Positions 1 through 9,105 are shown, numbered from the stretch's first letter. The stretch is 64,000 nucleotides of DNA from Mycolicibacter senuensis (GCF_002101885.1 NZ_LQPS01000008.1:1-64000); one strand, 5' to 3'. A program made the numbers and translations. Notes: generated from the sequence alone by a model not told the origin.

Positions 1-70
1 CAGTGACCTGGTGGCACCTCGGGTGCATCAACGCTTCATCCAGAAGCGATGACCTCAGGAAGGTAGACCA

Positions 71-1555
71 GTGAGCGCCGAACAGCTCCCACCGGAGCTG
101 AGCCGGGTGCACATGGTCGGCATCGGGGGAGCGGGCATGTCCGGTATCGCCCGCATCCTGCTGGACCGCGGCGGCCTGGTGTCGGGATCCGACGCCAAGG
201 AGTCGCGCGGGATTCACGCGCTGCGGGCCCGGGGCGCGCAGGTGCGGATCGGCCACGATGCCTCGGCGCTGGATCTGTTGCCGGGCGGCGTCACCACGGT
301 GGTGACCACCCACGCGGCGATCCCCAAGACCAACCCCGAACTCGTCGAGGCCCGCCGCCGCGGCATTCCGGTGGTGTTGCGCCCGGCAGTGCTCGCCATG
401 TTGATGGCCGGGCGCACCACGCTGATGGTCACCGGCACGCACGGCAAGACCACCACCACGTCGATGCTGGTGGTCGCGCTGCAGCACTGCGGCCTGGATC
501 CGTCGTTCGCGGTCGGTGGCGAATTGGGTTCGGCCGGTGCTGAAGCCGGCACCAACGCCCATCACGGCAGCGGACCGTTCTTCGTCGCCGAGGCCGACGA
601 GAGCGACGGCTCGCTGCTGGAGTACACCCCGAACGTCGCGGTGGTGACCAACGTCGAAGCCGACCACCTGGACTTCTTCGGCAGTCCCGAGGCCTATACC
701 CGGGTCTTCGACTCGTTCATGGAGCGCATCACGCCGGGCGGCGCGGCGGTGGTGTGCGTCGATGACCCCGGCGCCGCCGAGCTGGCGGACCGCACTGCGG
801 CACAGGGCATCCGGGTGCTGCGCTACGGCACCGAGCGGCCCGGACAGCGGGAGTTGGCCGGTTCGCTGCTGAGCTGGGAGCAGCAGGGTACCGGCGCGGT
901 CGCCGAGGTCGCGCTGGCCGGATCGGCTCACCGGGCGGCGATGCGCCTGGCGGTACCGGGCCGGCACATGGCGCTTAACGCGCTCGGTGCGTTGCTGGCT
1001 GCGGTGGAGGTCGGCGCGCCGCTGGATGCCGTGCTCGATGGTCTGGCCGGTTTCGACGGGGTGCGGCGCAGGTTCGAATTGGTGGGCTCGGCGGGCACGT
1101 CGGGGTCGGTGCGGGTCTTCGATGACTACGCACACCATCCCACCGAGATCACCGCGACGCTGACCGCGGTCCGCGCCTTGCTCGCCGAGTGCGGTACGGG
1201 CCGCAGCCTGGTGGTTTTTCAGCCGCATTTGTACTCGCGGACAAAGGCTTTCGCGGCCGATTTCGGCCGGTCGCTGAACGGCGCCGATGAGGTGTTCGTG
1301 CTCGACGTCTACGGTGCCCGCGAGCAGCCGTTGCCCGGTGTGAGCGGAGCGAGTGTCGCCGAGCATGTCAGCGTTCCGGTGCACTACCTGCCGGACTTCG
1401 CCGCGGTGCCGCAGGCGGTGGCCGCGGCTGCCGGGCCCGGTGACGTGATCGTCACCATGGGCGCCGGCGATGTGACCGTGCTGGGCCCGGAGATCGTGAC
1501 CGCGCTGCGGGCGCGGTCGGACCGGACCCTTCCCGGCCGCCCGGGCGTGCTGTGA
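71..1555 (+). CDS. murC: UDP-N-acetylmuramate--L-alanine ligase MurC
   Basis: MurC adds L-alanine to UDP-MurNAc in an ATP-dependent cytoplasmic step of peptidoglycan precursor synthesis. The 494-residue protein has the usual family length. An N-terminal Rossmann motif [14 protein letters not shown] (about residues 17-30) binds the UDP moiety. The Mur-ligase P-loop [10 protein letters not shown] lies near residues 120-130, followed by the central motif [10 protein letters not shown]-terminal Mur-ligase domain carries [11 protein letters not shown]. The start is a GTG preceded by the purine-rich AGGAAGGTAG. The stop overlaps the ftsQ start by four bases, so the two are probably translationally coupled in the division/cell-wall operon. 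Identification is confident. Confidence 0.97.
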   Translation: MSAEQLPPELSRVHMVGIGGAGMSGIARILLDRGGLVSGSDAKESRGIHALRARGAQVRIGHDASALDLLPGGVTTVVTTHAAIPKTNPELVEARRRGIPVVLRPAVLAMLMAGRTTLMVTGTHGKTTTTSMLVVALQHCGLDPSFAVGGELGSAGAEAGTNAHHGSGPFFVAEADESDGSLLEYTPNVAVVTNVEADHLDFFGSPEAYTRVFDSFMERITPGGAAVVCVDDPGAAELADRTAAQGIRVLRYGTERPGQRELAGSLLSWEQQGTGAVAEVALAGSAHRAAMRLAVPGRHMALNALGALLAAVEVGAPLDAVLDGLAGFDGVRRRFELVGSAGTSGSVRVFDDYAHHPTEITATLTAVRALLAECGTGRSLVVFQPHLYSRTKAFAADFGRSLNGADEVFVLDVYGAREQPLPGVSGASVAEHVSVPVHYLPDFAAVPQAVAAAAGPGDVIVTMGAGDVTVLGPEIVTALRARSDRTLPGRPGVL

Positions 1556-2568
1556 GTACGCCGCCTGAAGAAACCCCGGATGACCCGGTGGGCGACACCG
1601 CGGCCCAGGGCCTCGAGGAACCCGCAGCGGTCGAGGACACCGACGGCGGCCAGGACACCGACGTCGTCGAAGGCACCGACGCCGGCCAGGAGACCGATGC
1701 CGGTGACGCCGAGGCCGGCGAAGAGTCCGAAGAGTCCGAGGAGCCCGCGGCGGCCGAGGGCCCGCGGCGGCGGGCGCGGCGGGAGCGCGCCGAGCGGCGT
1801 GCGGCTCAGGCGCGCGCCGAGGCGATCGAACAGGCCCGCCGGGACGCCAAGCGGCGGATCCGGGCCGGCTCCGGCGAGCCGCAGAAAGGCGTTCCGCGGG
1901 GCGCCATCCGGGGTCTGAAGATGGTGCTGGCCACCTTCCTTGCGGTGGTGCTGCTGGTCGGGCTGGGGCTCATCCTGTATTTCACGCCGGTGATGTCGGT
2001 GCGCGACATCGAGGTCACCGGACTTGCGGCGGTGACCCGCGAGGAGGTCATCGACGTCGCGAAGGTGCAGCCCGGCACCCCGCTGCTGCAGATCGACACC
2101 GGCGGCGTGGCCGAGCGGGTCGCGGCGATCCGCCGGGTCGCCAGCACCCGGGTGCAGCGGCAGTACCCCTCGGTGTTGTCGATCACGGTGGCGGAGCGGG
2201 TCCCGGTGGTGTTCAAGGACTACCCAGACGGCCCGCATCTGTTCGACCGGGACGGCGTCGACTTCGCGACGGCGCCGCCGCCGGCGCCGCTGCCGGTCTT
2301 CGACGTCGAGAATCCCGGCCCGACGGATCCGGCCAGCCGCGCCGCCCTGCAGGTGATGACCGCGCTGGCACCCGAGGTCGCCGGCCAGGTCACCCGGGTG
2401 GCCGCCCCGTCGGTCGCCTCGATCACCCTGACGTTGGCCGACGGCCGGGTGGTGGTCTGGGGCAGTACCGATCGCACCGCGGAGAAGGCGCAGAAGCTGG
2501 CGGCGTTGCTCACCCAGCCCGGCCACACCTATGACGTGTCGAGTCCGGACCTGCCCACCGTCCGCTAG
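1552..2568 (+). CDS. ftsQ: cell division protein FtsQ (POTRA-domain divisome protein)
   Basis: FtsQ is a bitopic membrane protein that links early and late divisome components. The 338-residue product has a long cytoplasmic N-terminus of about 123 residues, first strongly acidic with degenerate ETD/GTD/EES repeats (residues 25-65) and then basic and Arg/Ala-rich (70-110). A single membrane segment follows at about residues 124-146. Next come the POTRA domain (from [17 protein letters not shown]) and the FtsQ beta domain. The GTG start sits inside the murC stop (GTGA overlap). The mycobacterial acidic N-terminus is known to vary in length. A 320-bp gap separates it from ftsZ, implying separate ftsZ promoters. 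Confidence 0.95.
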   Translation: MSTPPEETPDDPVGDTAAQGLEEPAAVEDTDGGQDTDVVEGTDAGQETDAGDAEAGEESEESEEPAAAEGPRRRARRERAERRAAQARAEAIEQARRDAKRRIRAGSGEPQKGVPRGAIRGLKMVLATFLAVVLLVGLGLILYFTPVMSVRDIEVTGLAAVTREEVIDVAKVQPGTPLLQIDTGGVAERVAAIRRVASTRVQRQYPSVLSITVAERVPVVFKDYPDGPHLFDRDGVDFATAPPPAPLPVFDVENPGPTDPASRAALQVMTALAPEVAGQVTRVAAPSVASITLTLADGRVVVWGSTDRTAEKAQKLAALLTQPGHTYDVSSPDLPTVR

Positions 2569-2888
2569 CGCAGCCGGTACTTTCCGCCGAGCCGGAATCC
2601 TGCTACCGACACGCGACGAACCCGTCGCGATACTCCGCCTCGACGGGGTCGGGGCGGAACGGGTGCGGCGCAGCCGAGAAAATTCGCCCGGTGTGTCTCG
2701 GCGCGTCGGAGCCGAGGACGGGCGGGGCGGCCCTACTGTGGCGGTTACGCGGAACAACTTGACATAATTCTAAGCCTTTGGTTGAGGTTGAGGGTTTGGC
2801 CAGGGTTTTTCGTAAGGCAGTTCGGGAAGTTCAGCGGTAAGCCAGGCCCCAGAGAGGGATCAGATCCCACCAGGGAGGAAGACGAACG
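2569..2888 (+). promoter_or_regulatory. ftsQ-ftsZ intergenic region with candidate ftsZ promoter
   Basis: This 320-bp non-coding stretch precedes ftsZ. Its 3' half becomes AT-richer than the surroundings. It contains TTGACA at 2759-2764 overlapping a TATAAT-like CATAAT at 2763-2768, then a direct GGTTGA repeat (2780-2792). If CATAAT is the -10, transcription would start near 2775 and give a leader of about 115 nt. Multiple ftsZ promoters are reported in M. tuberculosis. The exact start cannot be settled by eye. The translation signal is GGGAGGAAG just before the ATG at 2889. No gene is seen here. Confidence 0.45.
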
Positions 2889-4055
2889 ATGACCCCACCG
2901 CACAACTATCTGGCCGTCATCAAAGTCGTGGGTATCGGTGGTGGCGGCGTCAACGCCGTCAACCGGATGATCGAGCAGGGCCTCAAGGGCGTCGAGTTCA
3001 TCGCGATCAACACCGACGCACAGGCATTGTTGATGAGCGACGCCGACGTCAAACTCGACGTCGGCCGCGAATCCACCCGCGGCCTCGGCGCCGGCGCCGA
3101 CCCGGAAGTGGGCCGCCGGGCCGCCGAAGACGCCAAGGACGAGATCGAGGAGTTGCTGCGCGGCGCCGACATGGTGTTCGTCACCGCCGGTGAGGGCGGC
3201 GGCACCGGCACCGGCGGCGCACCGGTGGTCGCCACCATCGCGCGCAAGCTCGGGGCGCTGACCGTCGGCGTGGTCACCCGGCCGTTCTCCTTCGAGGGCA
3301 AGCGGCGCGGCAACCAGGCGGAATTGGGCATCGCCGCGCTGCGCGAGAGCTGCGACACCCTGATCGTGATCCCCAACGACCGGTTGCTGCAGATGGGTGA
3401 CGCGCAGGTCTCGTTGATGGACGCCTTCCGCAGTGCCGACGAGGTGCTGCTCAACGGTGTCCAGGGCATCACCGACCTGATCACCACCCCGGGGCTGATC
3501 AACGTCGACTTCGCCGACGTCAAGGGCATCATGAGCGGTGCGGGCACCGCGCTGATGGGCATCGGGTCGTCCCGCGGCGACGGGCGGGCGCTCAAGGCCG
3601 CCGAGATCGCCATCAACTCGCCGCTGCTGGAGGCCTCGATGGAGGGCGCCCAGGGCGTGCTGATGTCGGTCGCCGGCGGCAGCGACCTGGGGTTGTTCGA
3701 GATCAACGAGGCGGCTTCGCTGGTCCAGGACGCCGCTCACCCCGAGGCCAACATCATCTTCGGCACCGTGATCGATGATTCGCTCGGCGACGAGGTCCGG
3801 GTGACGGTGATCGCGGCGGGCTTCGACTCGGCCGGTGCCGGCCGCAAGCCGGTGACCGGGACGACGGGCCAACCACGGCATGCCGTGGCCCCCGGGCAGG
3901 CCGGCAAGGTCACGTCGTCGTTGTTCGACCCGGTCGACGCGGTCAGTGTGCCCGCCCCGACCAACGGTGCGACGGTCAGTGTCGGTGGCGGCCGGAACGG
4001 CGATGACGGCTGCGATGACGACGACGTCGACGTCCCGCCGTTCATGCGCCACTAG
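2889..4055 (+). CDS. ftsZ: cell division GTPase FtsZ
   Basis: FtsZ is the tubulin-like GTPase that forms the cytokinetic Z-ring. The 388-residue product starts [15 protein letters not shown], nearly identical to M. tuberculosis FtsZ. It has the nucleotide-binding [11 protein letters not shown] (about residues 18-28), the tubulin signature GGGTGTG (about 103-109) and the T7-loop region [11 protein letters not shown]. The C-terminal tail ends [11 protein letters not shown], the conserved peptide that docks SepF/FtsA-type partners. The linker before it carries an extra Gly/Asp-rich stretch with a cysteine ([10 protein letters not shown]), a small difference from the M. tuberculosis protein as I remember it. 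ATG start with a GGGAGGAAG ribosome site. Confidence 0.99.
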   Translation: MTPPHNYLAVIKVVGIGGGGVNAVNRMIEQGLKGVEFIAINTDAQALLMSDADVKLDVGRESTRGLGAGADPEVGRRAAEDAKDEIEELLRGADMVFVTAGEGGGTGTGGAPVVATIARKLGALTVGVVTRPFSFEGKRRGNQAELGIAALRESCDTLIVIPNDRLLQMGDAQVSLMDAFRSADEVLLNGVQGITDLITTPGLINVDFADVKGIMSGAGTALMGIGSSRGDGRALKAAEIAINSPLLEASMEGAQGVLMSVAGGSDLGLFEINEAASLVQDAAHPEANIIFGTVIDDSLGDEVRVTVIAAGFDSAGAGRKPVTGTTGQPRHAVAPGQAGKVTSSLFDPVDAVSVPAPTNGATVSVGGGRNGDDGCDDDDVDVPPFMRH

Positions 4056-4072
4056 CGTTCGGCCAGGAGCAG

Positions 4073-4780
4073 GTGACCTTCCGCGTCCGGCGGGTGACCA
4101 CCACCCGGTCCGGCGGCGTCTCGGCTGCCCCGTTCGACAGCTTCAACCTCGGCGATCACGTCGGCGACGATCCGGCGGCGGTGGCAACCAACCGTGCGCG
4201 ATTGGCCAAGGCCACCGGACTCGGTGCCGACCGCCTGGTGTGGATGAACCAGGTGCACGGTGATCAGGTGGTGGTCGTCGACGAACCGCGCGACACGGCG
4301 GTCGACGCAACCGACGCACTGATCACCGGCGTTCCCCGGCTGGCGATGGTGGTGGTGACCGCCGATTGCGTACCGGTGCTGATGGCCGATGCGCGGGCCG
4401 GCGTGGTGGCGGCGGTGCACGCCGGCCGGGTCGGCGCGCAGCGCGGGATCGTGGCCCGTGCGCTGGCGGGAATGCTCGCGGCGGGGGCGCAGCCCGGTGG
4501 CATTTCGGTGCTGCTGGGCCCGGCGATCAGTGGGCCGCACTACGAGGTGCCCGCGGCGATGGCCGACGAGGTCGAGGCGGCGCTGCCCGGTAGCCGGACC
4601 CGCACGTCGGCCGGCACCCCCGGCCTCGACCTGCGGGCCGGAATCGCCCGGCAATTAAGGGAATTGGGCGTCGAGGCCATCGACGCCGACCCGCGCTGCA
4701 CGGCGGCCGACCCGAAGCTGTTCAGTCACCGCCGGGACGGCCGCACCGGTCGGCTCGCGTCGTTGGTGTGGCTGGAATGA
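4073..4780 (+). CDS. pgeF: PgeF/YfiH-family purine nucleoside-processing enzyme (laccase-domain fold)
   Basis: This 235-residue protein belongs to the YfiH/CNF1-like family, called polyphenol oxidase or peptidoglycan-editing factor PgeF. Members bind zinc and act on purine nucleosides; E. coli PgeF limits misincorporation of L-serine into muropeptides. The zinc/active-site set is visible: His in VWMNQVHGDQ, Cys in VVTADCVPVLM and His in AAVHAGRVGAQRG. It follows ftsZ by 17 bp, the standard place for this gene in mycobacteria. The GTG start has an AGGAG only three bases upstream, which is short, so translation may depend on coupling to ftsZ. The gene that normally follows (YggS family) is absent. 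Confidence 0.9.
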   Translation: MTFRVRRVTTTRSGGVSAAPFDSFNLGDHVGDDPAAVATNRARLAKATGLGADRLVWMNQVHGDQVVVVDEPRDTAVDATDALITGVPRLAMVVVTADCVPVLMADARAGVVAAVHAGRVGAQRGIVARALAGMLAAGAQPGGISVLLGPAISGPHYEVPAAMADEVEAALPGSRTRTSAGTPGLDLRAGIARQLRELGVEAIDADPRCTAADPKLFSHRRDGRTGRLASLVWLE

Positions 4781-4860
4781 GCCGGCGGCGCCGGTGCGCC
4801 GGCGGAGGGCCGTGAAACCGGTTGCGCCTGTCCGCGTGTCGTTGCCGCACCCAGGCGCAC

Positions 4861-4920
4861 TCGACCATTACCGTCACCATAATTAGTCACTTCAGTCACA
4901 CCTTCATCACAGTCATCAGA
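4861..4920 (+). promoter_or_regulatory. candidate sepF promoter with repeated GTCAC sites
   Basis: The AT-richer stretch before sepF contains three exact GTCAC direct repeats at 4873, 4886 and 4895, and two near copies (ATCAC at 4906, GTCAT at 4912). They flank a TATAAT-like CATAAT at 4878-4883, which would put the transcription start near 4890. Repeated GTCAC elements resemble published MtrA-type binding sites, but the spacing here (13 and 9 bases) is not the canonical one. The assignment to a regulator is inference. Confidence 0.4.
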
Positions 4921-4930
4921 GAAGGGTCCA

Positions 4931-5605
4931 ATGATGAGCACACTCCACAAGGTCAAGGCCTACTTCGGGATGGCTCCTATGGAGGACTACGACGACGACT
5001 ACTACGACGACGGCGATGAGCGTGCCTCGTCGCGCGACTACGCACCCCGGGGGGAGCGGTTCTCCGAGGACGTCTTCGACCGGGTCGCGGGTCGCTCCGA
5101 GGGTCGCTACGACGATCGATTCGACGGCCGTGAGTACGACGAGGCGCCGGCCGGCTACCGCGGCGGCTACGACGAGGATGTCCGCGACCCGCGGTACCGG
5201 GGTCGCGACTTCGACCGGCCCCGCGACTTCGAACGTTCGCGGTTCGCCTCGCTGCGCGGTTCGACCCGCGGCGCCCTGGCGATGGACCCGCGCCGGATGG
5301 CGATGATGTTCGACGAGAGCAGCCCGCTGTCCAAGATCACCACGTTGCGCCCCAAGGACTACAGCGAGGCGCGCACCATCGGTGAGCGGTTCCGCGACGG
5401 CACCCCGGTGATCATGGATCTGGTGTCGATGGACAACGCCGACGCCAAGCGGTTGGTCGACTTCGCCGCCGGGCTGGCGTTCGCCCTGCGCGGTTCGTTC
5501 GACAAGGTCGCGACCAAGGTGTTCCTGCTCTCGCCGGCCGACGTCGACGTGACGCCCGAGGAGCGTCGCCGCATCGCCGAAACCGGCTTCTACGCCTATC
5601 GGTAG
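4931..5605 (+). CDS. sepF: cell division protein SepF
   Basis: SepF is a membrane-associated protein that anchors and bundles FtsZ filaments, essential in mycobacteria, which lack FtsA. The 224-residue product has the amphipathic N-terminus [14 protein letters not shown] for membrane binding. A low-complexity acidic/Arg/Tyr/Asp-rich linker follows (about 16-110), then the conserved SepF core from about 125, including [16 protein letters not shown] and VDFAAGLAF. Two tandem ATGs (4931, 4934) are possible starts; GAAGGG lies just upstream. The 150-bp gap before it replaces the YggS gene expected from other mycobacteria, so sepF may rely on its own promoter here. Confidence 0.96.
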   Translation: MMSTLHKVKAYFGMAPMEDYDDDYYDDGDERASSRDYAPRGERFSEDVFDRVAGRSEGRYDDRFDGREYDEAPAGYRGGYDEDVRDPRYRGRDFDRPRDFERSRFASLRGSTRGALAMDPRRMAMMFDESSPLSKITTLRPKDYSEARTIGERFRDGTPVIMDLVSMDNADAKRLVDFAAGLAFALRGSFDKVATKVFLLSPADVDVTPEERRRIAETGFYAYR

Positions 5606-5675
5606 GCTGGAGCGACAGTCGGGCCGGTCAGCGTTGCTGATGCGGGCACACCCTCGTCAGTAAGGTCGCATTCCG

Positions 5676-5966
5676 TTGGCGCTGTTCTTCACGATTCTCG
5701 GTATCGCGCTGTTCGTTTTCTGGCTGTTGCTCATCGCTCGGATCGTCATCGAGTTCGTCCGCTCGTTCAGCCGGGACTGGCACCCGCGTGGCGCCACCGT
5801 GGTGATCCTGGAGCTGATCATGAGCATCACCGATCCACCGGTGAAACTGCTGCGGCGGCTGATACCGCAGTTGACCATCGGGGCGGTGCGCATCGACCTG
5901 TCGATCATGGTGCTGTTGCTGATCGCGTTCATCGGAATGGAACTGGCGCTCCAGCACGCCGCCTGA
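5676..5966 (+). CDS. YggT-family membrane protein
   Basis: This 96-residue hydrophobic protein matches the YggT family (Rv2146c type). It has two membrane segments, about residues 1-24 and 68-90, flanking a short loop with the conserved SITDPPVKLLRRLIPQ. Its role is unclear; it is conserved beside sepF and wag31 and is thought to support division or polar growth. It begins with TTG (5676). No Shine-Dalgarno sequence is seen, but a TAAGGT (5660-5665) would start transcription about four bases before the TTG, so the message may be almost leaderless. Confidence 0.88.
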   Translation: MALFFTILGIALFVFWLLLIARIVIEFVRSFSRDWHPRGATVVILELIMSITDPPVKLLRRLIPQLTIGAVRIDLSIMVLLLIAFIGMELALQHAA

Positions 5967-6026
5967 AACCCGGCGGCCAAGCGCCGGGGCGACCCGGATT
6001 CTGGTGCCGGGCCACCCCGGACGCCC

Positions 6027-6836
6027 TCAGACCCGGGTCAGCCGCAACCGCCACGCCTCAGGGCCGCGCTCCTCGTAACCGACCGCCAGCCGGCCACCGC
6101 TGCGCTCGGCGAGCTGACGCAGCAGCGGAATCGGGTCGTGCGGCGCCACCAGCAGCATCGAGCCGCCCGTCGGAACCGCATCGAAGGCCCCGAACACGGT
6201 CGCGTGCCGGATCGCGTGCGGAATCTCGCGCACGTCGAGCTCGGGCATCTCCTCGTCCTCCTCGCCGCAGCCGCAACCGCCGTGGCCGTGGCCGTGGCCG
6301 TGGCCATGGCCGTGCGCGGCCGGCCCGGGCTGAGCGGATGTCCCCAGCTCGGTGGGGATCGCCGGCAGTTGGGCGGCCAGATCGGCCAATGAGACCCCGC
6401 TGGCTTCCGCGAGCGCAGGCAGCAGCAGGTCGGCGACCTTGCCCAGCAGTGCCTCGAGCAGCACCCGCAGCGCCTCGACGTGCGCGGCGATCTGCACCCG
6501 GTCGGTGTCGCGGGCGATGCGCGCGGCGGCCTGCTCGATCAGGTGGGTCTCGCCGAGCAGCCCCTCGACCAGCAGCCGCGACCGTTCGACGCCCGCCGAC
6601 GCCGGATAGATCAGTTCCACCGCGGCCCGCAGCTGGGGCCGTACCGCTTGCTCGATGAATGCCTGCACGGTGCGGTGGGCGTCGTCGAAGGCCGGACCGG
6701 CCGTACCCACCGCGGCGAACACCGCCGCCCCGAGCGCGGCCTGGCGGCCGAGCAGCTCCGCGTAGCCGGACCGTACGTCATCGACGGCGCCCGAGTCCGC
6801 CGCGCTGGTCGCCACGACCACGTCGTTGGTTGTCAT
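6027..6836 (-). CDS. hemerythrin-like protein with His-rich linker and C-terminal DUF2249
   Basis: The 269-residue protein has three parts. The N-terminal helical region (about 1-160) is laid out like the hemerythrin domains fused to DUF2249. A His/Gly repeat follows ((HG)n then GGCGCGEEDEEMPE). The C-terminal DUF2249 (SirA/TusA-like) domain runs from ELDVREIPHAIRH to the end. Family members are linked to iron and nitric-oxide/anaerobic physiology. Most expected hemerythrin iron ligands are not seen: the usual PHxxxEE-LYP segment reads PQLRAAVELIYP, and the last H-E helix reads LLGKVADLLLP. The His-rich linker could bind metal instead. The ATG at 6836 is chosen because GGAAGGA lies nine bases upstream. 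It interrupts the yggT-wag31 neighbourhood on the opposite strand. Confidence 0.72.
   Translation of the reverse strand: MTTNDVVVATSAADSGAVDDVRSGYAELLGRQAALGAAVFAAVGTAGPAFDDAHRTVQAFIEQAVRPQLRAAVELIYPASAGVERSRLLVEGLLGETHLIEQAAARIARDTDRVQIAAHVEALRVLLEALLGKVADLLLPALAEASGVSLADLAAQLPAIPTELGTSAQPGPAAHGHGHGHGHGHGGCGCGEEDEEMPELDVREIPHAIRHATVFGAFDAVPTGGSMLLVAPHDPIPLLRQLAERSGGRLAVGYEERGPEAWRLRLTRV
6281..6316. repeat. hexanucleotide tandem repeat coding for (His-Gly)n
   Basis: About six near-perfect copies of a 6-bp unit (CGTGGC on the plus strand) lie inside the hemerythrin/DUF2249 gene and encode alternating His-Gly on the minus strand. One unit differs (CATGGC). Six is a multiple of three, so copy-number change would lengthen or shorten the linker without shifting frame. 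Confidence 0.85.
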
Positions 6837-7202
6837 CCTGAAGAGTCCTTCCGATTGGTCGTAACCTGCGTCGGCCTTTCCGGCCACCTGCCGTCAATAT
6901 TTACGGGTCGGCGTTGTAGATAATACGACCCGGGCGGTCGGCCCGGTAGCCCGCGGGGCTCGGGACGAGCCGGATCGTCGGCGCGGCTCACCTGCCGGAT
7001 CGGCGATTGCCGCCATCAGTTGTGTTTGCCGAAACGTGATTCCTGTGGCAGCAATTTGAAATTCACTCTTAATATCATTCTCATTGCCGAGCCCAGCGCC
7101 TGATGTGACAGGATGGACGGCAGTTACTACACGGCTAGCGCATTCCCGGTCGACCTACACTTGCCCGATCGGTGCTAACTACCTGACTCAAGGGGGCAGA
7201 CC
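6837..7202. promoter_or_regulatory. divergent regulatory region: hemerythrin/DUF2249 gene and wag31
   Basis: This 366-bp non-coding region drives the leftward hemerythrin/DUF2249 gene and rightward wag31. A perfect inverted repeat, CGGGTCG at 6904-6910 and CGACCCG at 6926-6932 with 15 bases between, brackets a consensus-like TATTAT read leftward (6920-6925). That places an operator directly on the leftward -10. On the wag31 side there is an AT-rich patch (7064-7085). The wag31 ribosome site is GGGGGCAG just before the ATG at 7203. No gene is seen. Confidence 0.55.
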
Positions 7203-8006
7203 ATGCCACTAACACCGGCAGACGTGCACAATGTCGCGTTCAGCAAACCGCCGATCGGGAAGCGCGGCTACAACGAGGACGAGGTCGACGCGTTTCTCGA
7301 CTTGGTGGAAGGCGAGCTGACCCGCCTCATCGAGGAGAACGCAGACCTGCGCCAGCGGGTCAGCGAACTCGACCAGGATCTCGCCGCGGCCCGCGCCGGT
7401 GGTGGTGGCCAGCAGCCCACCACCGCGATCCCGGTCTACGAGCCGTCTCCCGAGCCGTCGGCGCCGCAGCCGGTCGTCGCCGCCGCCGCGCCGGAGCCCC
7501 CCACCGAAGACCAGCACCTCAAGGCGGCTCGTGTGCTGAGCCTGGCTCAGGACACCGCCGACCGGCTGACCGGCACCGCCCGGGCCGAGTCCGAGAAGCT
7601 GATGGCTGACGCCCGCGCCAACGCCGACCAGATCCTCAGCGAGGCACGGCAGACCGCGGAGACGACGGTCGCCGACGCCCGACAGCGCGCCGACGCCATG
7701 CTGACCGATGCGCAGACGCGCTCCGAGACCCAGCTGCGCCAAGCGCAGGAGAAGGCCGATGCGCTGCAGGCCGACGCCGAACGCAAGCATTCCGAGATCA
7801 TGGGCACGATCAACCAGCAACGCACCGTGCTGGAAGGCCGTCTGGAGCAGTTGCGCACCTTCGAGCGCGAGTACCGCACCCGGCTCAAGACCTACCTGGA
7901 ATCCCAGCTCGAGGAGTTGGGGCAGCGGGGTTCTGCGGCACCGGTCGACACCAGCGCGGCCAGCGACGGCGGCGGGTTCAACCATTTCAACCGCGGTACG
8001 AACTGA
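7203..8006 (+). CDS. wag31: polar growth/DivIVA-family protein Wag31
   Basis: Wag31 is the essential mycobacterial DivIVA homologue that marks the cell pole and directs tip growth. The 267-residue protein begins [17 protein letters not shown], the DivIVA membrane-binding domain (1-60, with [14 protein letters not shown]). A linker containing [10 protein letters not shown] follows; the Thr at 73 corresponds to the PknA/B phosphosite known in M. tuberculosis. Long coiled coils run from about 105 to 235, with Ala-rich ADARxxAD-type heptads. It ends in a short acidic/Gly tail. ATG start with GGGGGCAG upstream. Confidence 0.97.
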   Translation: MPLTPADVHNVAFSKPPIGKRGYNEDEVDAFLDLVEGELTRLIEENADLRQRVSELDQDLAAARAGGGGQQPTTAIPVYEPSPEPSAPQPVVAAAAPEPPTEDQHLKAARVLSLAQDTADRLTGTARAESEKLMADARANADQILSEARQTAETTVADARQRADAMLTDAQTRSETQLRQAQEKADALQADAERKHSEIMGTINQQRTVLEGRLEQLRTFEREYRTRLKTYLESQLEELGQRGSAAPVDTSAASDGGGFNHFNRGTN

Positions 8007-8071
8007 GCCGGGGAGCCGAGCCGCCGCACCCGGGAATCGCGTAGTCTGCCCTTCGGGTGGGAGGTGAATCG

Positions 8072-8428
8072 ATGCTGATCATTGCGCTGGTATTGGCCGC
8101 AATAGGGCTTGCTGCGTTGGTGTTCGCCGTGGTCACCAGTAATGCGTTGGTGGCGTGGGTGTGCATTGCCGCGAGCTTGCTGGGGGTGCTGTTGTTGATT
8201 GTCGACGCGCTGCGCGAGCGTCGTCGCGGCAGTCGGCCCGCCGCTCCGGAGCCGGGCGAGGAACCCGAAGATTCCGATGCCGTGCTCGACGAGGACGACG
8301 AAGCCGCGGCCGAGACGTCCGAGGTGGCCGAAGCGGCTGACGAGGCGGTCGGCACGGACGACGACGAGACGGCCGACGAGACGGCCGGCGAGGACGCCGA
8401 CGAACCGGTCGCGCACCCTGCGGATTAG
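8072..8428 (+). CDS. small membrane protein, Rv2144c-like
   Basis: The 118-residue protein has two N-terminal membrane segments (about 1-21 and 24-47). A basic stop-transfer patch (ERRRGSR) and a strongly acidic, Glu/Asp/Ala-rich C-terminal tail follow. It lies directly downstream of wag31, as Rv2144c does in M. tuberculosis. Function is unknown; an envelope or polar role is a guess from context. The ATG at 8072 is chosen because GGGAGGTG lies just upstream; a GTG at 8057 is in frame but would place the ribosome site inside the gene. Its TAG stop overlaps the stop codon of the convergent gene. Confidence 0.78.
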   Translation: MLIIALVLAAIGLAALVFAVVTSNALVAWVCIAASLLGVLLLIVDALRERRRGSRPAAPEPGEEPEDSDAVLDEDDEAAAETSEVAEAADEAVGTDDDETADETAGEDADEPVAHPAD

Positions 8429-9105
8429 CTCGCAGCGGTGGTCGGTGTGGCCAGCAGGTCGCGGACTTCATCGTCGCTGACCTGACGGAAGTCGAGATAG
8501 GCCTGGCCGACGGCGTCGAAGGAGTCGGGCGTCGTCGCGCACACCACATCATCGGCCTCTTGGGCGATCTTGCGGCACGCCATGAGCGGGCCGACGGGTA
8601 CCGCGACCACGGTCCTGGCCGGTTCGGCCGACTGCACCGCCCGCACCGCCGCCAGCACGCTTGCTCCGGTCGCGATGCCGTCGTCGACCAAGATCACCAC
8701 CCGGCCGTGCATATCGACAGGAGGCCGGTCGCCGCGGTAGGCGTGATCGCGCCGGCGCAATTCGGCTGATTCGCGGTTGATCACCGACTGCACCTCGTCG
8801 TCGCCGATACCCAGGCTGCTGAGCACCTGGTCGTTCATCACCACCTGCCCGCCGGCCAGCGCGCCCATCGCCAGCTCGGGTTGTTGCGGCACACCGAGTT
8901 TGCGGACCAGGAACACGTCCAGCGGGGCATTCAGTGCCGCTGCGACCTCCCAGCCCACCGGCACCCCACCGCGGGCCAGACCCAGCACCAACAGGCCGTC
9001 GGCGTCGCGATAGTCGGCCAGCCGTTCGGCCAGCGCCCGGCCGGCGTCACGGCGGTCGCGGAAGGTGCGAGCCGACGTCTGGTTCGAGCGGCCTGGACGA
9101 GTCAT
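8425..9105 (-). CDS. phosphoribosyltransferase-domain protein (Rv2143-like)
   Basis: The 226-residue protein has the type I phosphoribosyltransferase fold: an N-terminal [10 protein letters not shown], then the PRPP-binding loop [14 protein letters not shown] (about 121-134). It lacks the residues of named purine or pyrimidine transferases that I could check by eye, so the substrate is unknown. The ATG at 9105 gives a sensible N-terminus ([15 protein letters not shown]); longer frames run into the tRNA gene upstream. The TAA stop (8425-8427) overlaps the TAG of the convergent membrane-protein gene, so the genes share two bases of stop codon and have no spacer. Confidence 0.85.
   Translation of the reverse strand: MTRPGRSNQTSARTFRDRRDAGRALAERLADYRDADGLLVLGLARGGVPVGWEVAAALNAPLDVFLVRKLGVPQQPELAMGALAGGQVVMNDQVLSSLGIGDDEVQSVINRESAELRRRDHAYRGDRPPVDMHGRVVILVDDGIATGASVLAAVRAVQSAEPARTVVAVPVGPLMACRKIAQEADDVVCATTPDSFDAVGQAYLDFRQVSDDEVRDLLATPTTAAS

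Noticed and set aside
1..70. Possible 3' end of murG
   Set aside because: murG is expected here, but the short open tail to 52 (ending in FIQKR) cannot be matched to a MurG C-terminus by eye. No call made.
4782..4806. GC-rich inverted repeat just after pgeF, terminator candidate
   Set aside because: The GCCGGCG/CGCCGGC arms have no U-tract and such repeats are common by chance at this GC content.
5225..5240. TTCGAACGTTCG resembling a LexA box
   Set aside because: It lacks the four-base spacer of mycobacterial SOS boxes and lies inside sepF.
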